Position numbers and translations under genes: made by a program. From Cryptomeria japonica (Eukaryota; Streptophyta; Pinopsida; Cupressales; Cupressaceae), in NCBI RefSeq assembly GCF_030272615.1, contig NC_081406.1, positions 138,905,361 to 138,969,360 on the forward strand: 64,000 bases of DNA. The letters run 5' to 3'. Under the pieces are notes generated by a model, which did not search any database, was not told the DNA's origin, and saw only the letters and a list, made by a program, of their open reading frames with translations. Shown here one piece after another: positions 59,017-64,000 of this stretch. How positions within the stretch are numbered: position 1 is the first letter of the stretch; each line of letters opens with the position of its first letter.

Positions 59017-60198
59017 TCAAGTCTCTACCAGAGGGGCAGAAACCCCCAATCTATCTCTCAGGTACTCAAATGATTCCTTGGATAGAGGTTTAGTGAAAAT
59101 ATTTGCAATATATTCTTTAGTGTTCACATAAACCCGTTTAACTTCATTTGCTTCCACCTTCTCCTTCAAAAAGTTATACTTGATAGATATGTGTTTTGTC
59201 TTAGAGTGAAATACTGGATTCTTTGATATATCAATAGCAACAGAGTTATCACAGTGAATAATTACCGGTGCATCACAATCCACCTTTATATCCTTCAACA
59301 TTTGCTTCATCCGTAAAACTTGTGTATAATTCATAGCAGCAACAAAATGCTCAGCTTCAGTAGTAGATAAAGAAGTACATGACTGTTTCTTGTTGATCCA
59401 CGAAACCAACTTCTTTCCAAGAAAGAAAGCTCCACCGAAAGTACTTTTCTGGTCATCAACATCTCCAGCCCAATCAACATTTGTATATGCACATAAAGTA
59501 AAATCATCATTCTTAGGATACCACAAACCATATTCTGATGTACCTTGCAAGTATCTAAAAATCCTTTTTACCGCCATCTCATGATTTTCTCTAGGATCAC
59601 TCTGAAATATTAAAATAATACAAACAACATTCATAATGTTAGGCCTAGTCTGAGTCAAATAAAACAGACCTCCAATCATAGATTTGTATCTTGTAGGATT
59701 TATTGGTGCAGAAACATCTTTCCTTGTCAATTTCTCACTTGTAACCATAGGTGCACTTATTGGTTTAGAATATGCCATACCAAATTTCTTCAATAATTCC
59801 TTAGCATATTTAGTTTCACAAATAAAAATACCTTTGCTAGTCAGAGTAAACTGCAAACCTAAGAAAAATTTCATCTCACCAATCATAGACATCTCAAAAT
59901 CTTTCTCCGTGTTCTCAGAAAATTCTATGCATAATTTATCTTCACCTCCAAAAATAATGTCATCAACAATAACTTCAACAATCAGTATATCATCATCAGT
60001 GATTTTATAATATAAATTACAGTCAACACTGCCCTTATTAAAACCAAGCTTCAAAAGATATTTATCCAACCTTGCATACCAAGGTTTAGGTGCTTGTTTC
60101 AATCCATATAAATCTTTCCTTAACCTGCAAACCATATCAGTATCATTTGATAGTGAAAAACCATTAGGTTGCTCAATAAAAACATCCTCTGATAGTTT
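59017..60198 (-). pseudogene. Copia-5 RT C-terminus and RNase H
   Basis: Open on the minus strand from the Copia-6 junction (KLSEDVFIEQPNGF) to a natural stop after SAPLVET. RT pieces: LYGLKQAPKPWYARLD and VIVDDIIFGG (usual YVDD is IVDD; both Asp kept). RNase H: YTNVDWAGDVDDQKST, where the first Asp of the usual D-x-D is Asn, TTEAEHFVAA, IIHCDNSVAI, TKHISIKYNFL, NIFTKPLSKESFEYLRDRLG. The front of the polyprotein is cut off by the insertion. No internal stop, but the changed residues suggest loss of function. Confidence 0.88.
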
Positions 60199-61371
60199 TG
60201 ATACTTAATATAAGTACAGATCCAATAGCCAACAAGATGAGAGGGGGGGGGTGAATGTCAAAGGATTTCAAACACTCAATGAGAATGTCACCTTGTTAGA
60301 GGATTTACATATAAGACTGTTAAGTCCACTCGATTAAGAGATTTCCTGTCACTTTCACAAAATAACAGTAATACAATCTATCTGCAACTTCACATCTAAA
60401 ATGTTAAAGCAAATTCCTATTTGTTCAATACAATCTAGACATAGAACTAATCTTATCTATCTGTTGGGCATCAATACTCTGTTATTCTAACAGTTCTTCA
60501 AGCTTATGTGCTTGGCAATCACTATGTAGCATCCCTGTGCATACACTTGCCCGCATACATTGTTTATCAACAGTTTCCTATTTATAAACAATCTTCTAAC
60601 CGCTTAATCTCCTTGATCACATTTCCCATGATCAATCATAGCCATCAGATCTTCAATCCTGTCCAGGTTCATTGCATCTTTCGATCTGAAAACATTTTAC
60701 CCCGCCTTGGAACTTGCAAATTCAGCTTGGAACTTGTGTTAGGGTAATGCAGTTCAATCTGAGTTGTAGATCTTCTTGCCGACTTTCCATTGCCTTAGAT
60801 TCGTTTAACAAACTTCTTTCACGGCTTGCCAATCATTGATTTGCTCTAGCTCATCAACTTCTTTCATTAAATATCACATGTAAACATTTAATGCATTCTG
60901 TTAGAGCTCGGTTACAACTCGGTGAATACTAAACTTCACTCGATGGACATTCTGTCTTCATTAACCGACTATGATAACCTCAGGATTTACTGACTAGGTT
61001 CCTTAGGGTTTACCGACTAGGTTCTTTGCTTGATAACATAGTATAGTATTAACCTTTACATTTTACAACATATGTATGATGTTAAAACAATCTAAAACAT
61101 CAAGATCTCATCATTGTCTAACTCAGTAGTAGTTGCCCATTGAATAACTTATCCCCTTATTCATCATATTATTTCCTATGTCTTTACCGACTTCTTTATA
61201 ATCTTCATATCATATTTCTTAAGATATGGCAACATCATACTGAATTAGAAAATCAATTTCTTGACATCAATGACAAAATAATAATATCAAGATAGTAAAA
61301 CATCTTTAATCAGTTATGTCCATAATCATCAACAACCTTCTCAATATCCTTATAATGTAATATTGCCAACA
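60199..61371 (-). repeat. Copia-6 3' LTR (1,173 bp)
   Basis: On the minus strand starts TGTTGGCAATATTAC after AAAGGGCGAGAT and ends AAGTATCA. Carries the G-run block GAGGGGGGGGGTGAATG at 60241-60257. Confidence 0.75.
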
Positions 61372-61845
61372 ATCTCGCCCTTTGGCATTGATGGCAAAAC
61401 CAATTGATTTGACCTTTAAAAGATTCAGATTGTTGTGATTCTAAAATGCTAAAATGCTCTCCCCCATACATTAGACTTCTCTTATGTTTCCAGTCTTTAT
61501 TTCAACCTGTAGTCTTCTCTCGGTCTTCTCCCCCTTTGTAGGTCTTCTCCCCTTTAGGTCTTCTCCCCTTGGGTAGGTCTTCTCCCCCTTTGACAACAAT
61601 GCCAAAAAGAAAAAGAACTAAAACACAATTTCTTTCTGTAAGAAGTTATTGCCTGCTATTGTGTATCAACTGAGTCTCGGTCAGAGCATTTGTCTTCAAT
61701 TCCTATTCCCTATATCATTCTCTGTATTATCCCAGTATTAATTCTAGTACACTTTCAAAAAAAAAACTAAAGTGTATCGATCTAGCATCAACTCCCCAAA
61801 AGATATTCAATAGAGTCATCGAAGTGATGCTTTCACTGAACTCGG
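61372..61845 (-). other. Copia-6 3' untranslated part with repeated purine tracts
   Basis: No gene. At least five minus-strand tracts of AAAGGGGGAGAAGACC type between 61520 and 61595, plus one at 61459 and the LTR-adjacent tract at 61372-61383. Confidence 0.75.
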
Positions 61846-64000
61846 TCAGTGAGTAAAAGATAGGGGTAGGACCCCTAACTTACTTTTGAGATATTCAAAA
61901 GTGTCCTTTGGTAGTGGCTTGGTGAAGATATCAGCTATTTGCTCCTTTGTGTTAACATATTCCAACACCACTTTCTTCTCTTGAGCTTCTTCTCTAAGAT
62001 AATGATATTTGATAGATATGTGCTTTGTCTTAGAGTGCATAACAGGATTCTTTGAAATATTAATGGCACTAGTATTGTCACATAATATAGTTACTGGCTT
62101 GGTAACTTTCTCATTTATACCTTCCAATAGTTGTTTGATCCATGCAATGTTGGTACAATTTAGTGCTGTTGCAACATATTCAGCTTCGACTGTTGATTGA
62201 GAAACACATCCTTGTTTCTTGCTAAGCCAACTCACTAGTCTTTCTCCTAAGAAGAAAGCTCCTCCACTTGTGCTTTTTCTGTTGTCAATGTTGCCTGTCC
62301 AATCAACATCAGTATAAACTTTTAGATCAAAATCATTTCCTTTTTGATATACTAAGCCATAATTGTCAATGCCTTTCAAGTATCTGAAAATTCTTTTGAT
62401 TGTTGTCATGTGTATTTCCTTAGGATCTGCAGAGAATCTTGCAAAAATACCTACTGCATGTGCTATATCTGGCCTGCTATGAACAACATATTGCAACTTT
62501 CCAATCATAGATCGGTAAAGTGTCTCATCAACAGATGCAGATTAATCATTCTTTGATAGTTTACAGTTGGTAGTCGTAGGAGTACTTACTGGTTTTGAAT
62601 CCTCCATTCCAAATTTCTTCAAGATTTCCTTTATGTACTTGGATTGAGTAATGAAAATCTCATTTTTCATTTGCAGTATCTGTAAGCCTATAAAATACTT
62701 TATCTCACCGATTAATGACATCTCAAATTCTTTGCTCATTTCATTTCCAAAGTTCTTGCATAAAGAGTCATTTCCACAAAATATAATATCATCAACAAAT
62801 ATGGTTGAGATTAGTATTGCATTTTCATCATTCTTCATGTACATGTTGTTGTTCTCACTTGTCCTTATAAAACCAATCTTAATCAAATAAGAGTGCAATC
62901 TTTCATACCATGCTCTAGGTGCTTGTTTCAGACCATATAAAGCTTTGTTCAATTTACATACCTAATCTTTATCATTGTCATCAACAAATCCTTCAGGTTG
63001 TTCAATGAAAACTTCTTCTTCTAATATTCCATTCAGAAATGAAGATTTGACATCCATTTGATATACCTTGAATTTTTTGAAAGCAGCATATGCCAACAAT
63101 GTTCTAACTCCTTCAAGTCTAGCAATAGGTGCAAAAGTCTCACCATAATCAATTCCTTCTTCTTGGGCATAACCTTTGCAAACTAATCTTGCTTTGTTCC
63201 AAATGACCTCACCTTTTTCATTTAGCTTGTTTCTGAAGATCCACTTTGTACCGATTACATTTTTGTCCTTCGGTCTTGGGACCAATGTCCATGTGTCATT
63301 CTTCTTGATTTGATCAATCTCTTCAGTCATAGCATTTATCCAATCTTCACTATTAAATGCCTCTTTCACAATTCTCGGTTCAAATTCAGATATCAAACAT
63401 GTGTTTTGTCTCTATTTGTTCCTTGTCATCACTAGATCATCCTTATCTCCTATAATCTGACTTGATGCACGGTGTCTTCTGACATACCTGGCTAATACAG
63501 GCTCGGTAGGCTCTGTATGATCTTCTTCATCACTCGGTAACTGGATATTTCCTTCATTTTCTCCAACAGTTATCTCGGTAGGACTTCTCGGTTGCACATA
63601 GACAAATTCGTCATAGTCTTCCGGTTCTTTGGAATTCCCTTCATCAGTTCTTTCTACAAATTCATCAATTTTCACATTTGCACTTTCTACTATTTTGTTA
63701 GATGATTTGATCAAACATTTAAATGCTTTGCTTCTAGAAGAATATCCTAGAAATGTTCCTTCTTCACTTTTCTGATCAGACTTGCCATTTATATCATCTT
63801 TATGAACATAGCATTTACTTCCAAAGATCTTAAAATTACTTACATTAGGTTTCTTGCCATACCAGATTTCATAAGGTGTCTTCAAAGTATCTTTCTTCAA
63901 TTGAACTTGGTTCAAGGTGTAAACAACTGTGCTTATTGCTTCTCTCTAAAATGTTTGTGGAACCTTCTTCTCAGTCATCAGTGTTCTAGCACAATCCACA
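61846..64000 (-). pseudogene. Copia-6 polyprotein: integrase end, RT, RNase H
   Basis: All in one minus-strand frame, broken only by four stops (63949, 63409, 62959, 62539), each where Trp or Gln is expected. From the window edge: integrase C-terminal part (YEIWYGKKPNVSNFKIFG, GTFLGYSSRSKAFK), RT ([65 protein letters not shown] for the usual YVDD), and RNase H (YTDVDWTGNIDNRKST, STVEAEY, ILCDNTSAINISKNP, TKHISIKYHYLR, ADIFTKPLPK) to a natural stop at 61846. The N-terminal half lies outside. Confidence 0.9.

Larger units (their letters stand above)
57463..60198 (-). mobile_element. Copia-5: 3' part of a Ty1/Copia element, interrupted by Copia-6
   Basis: Minus strand: RT/RNase H coding (60198-59017), 3' untranslated part with several purine tracts, PPT, 3' LTR 57463-58682. 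The upstream half lies beyond the Copia-6 insertion and outside the window. LTR blocks are shared with Copia-4. Confidence 0.88.
60199..64000 (-). mobile_element. Copia-6: 3' part of a Ty1/Copia element (continues outside)
   Basis: Minus-strand element inserted in the RT of Copia-5: 3' LTR 60199-61371, untranslated part 61372-61845, polyprotein 61846 to beyond 64000. AGTTT at 60194-60198 would be the left target copy; the partner is outside the window. Confidence 0.88.

Overview
This window reads as nuclear DNA of a seed plant with a very large, repeat-filled genome. A gymnosperm is my best guess: 64 kb hold at least eight LTR retrotransposons or fragments in nested order and only one fragment resembling a host gene (inference, not proven here). 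There are no bacterial genes, RNA genes or CRISPR arrays. No autonomous element is intact. Nearly all large reading frames are broken by single stop codons rather than by indels, the pattern expected from C-to-T decay of methylated, silenced DNA.

Layout. 1-2455: 3' end of a Ty3-type element with polypurine tract and LTR, lying in older Ty3 pol DNA (RNase H-integrase, 2466-4170). 4171-5979: unknown. 5980-9041: palindromic, internally deleted Ty1/Copia element (Copia-1) with a CCCAT target duplication. 9047-12720: decayed coiled-coil protein gene. 13860-14820: Ty3 fragment. 14821-16820: AT-rich. 16910-17274: WD40 (tomosyn/Lgl-like) exon remnant. 17310-22356: near full-length Copia-3. 22584-47817: Copia-4, a non-autonomous Copia-type element on the minus strand, split by Gypsy-2 (25499-44164), an 18.7-kb Tat/Ogre-like Ty3 element. 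48038-48990: mostly empty. 48990-51895: Ty3 fragment with LTR. 51896-53820: no genes. 53829-56068: microsatellites, a telomere-like hexamer mosaic and a 1-kb polypurine tract. 57463-64000: Copia-5 interrupted by Copia-6, which runs out of the window.

Most interesting content. Gypsy-2 has gag, protease, G-patch, RT, two RNase H domains and integrase on the minus strand. On the opposite strand, between pol and the 3' LTR, it carries what looks like a separate spliced gene for a plant-mobile-domain (PMD) protein: TATA box, short first exon with ATG, a GTAAGT...TTGCAG intron, then a long second exon. The same dispersed motif, TTAGCGCAT, is arrayed in the leader of gag and in the first intron of the antisense gene, in the same orientation relative to each gene. 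Copia-4 has LTRs, PBS and PPT but no protease, integrase or RT. It encodes a coiled-coil/zinc-knuckle Gag and a second protein of about 1,100 residues that I do not recognise. Its LTRs share sequence blocks with Copia-5, which suggests mobilisation in trans by such an element.
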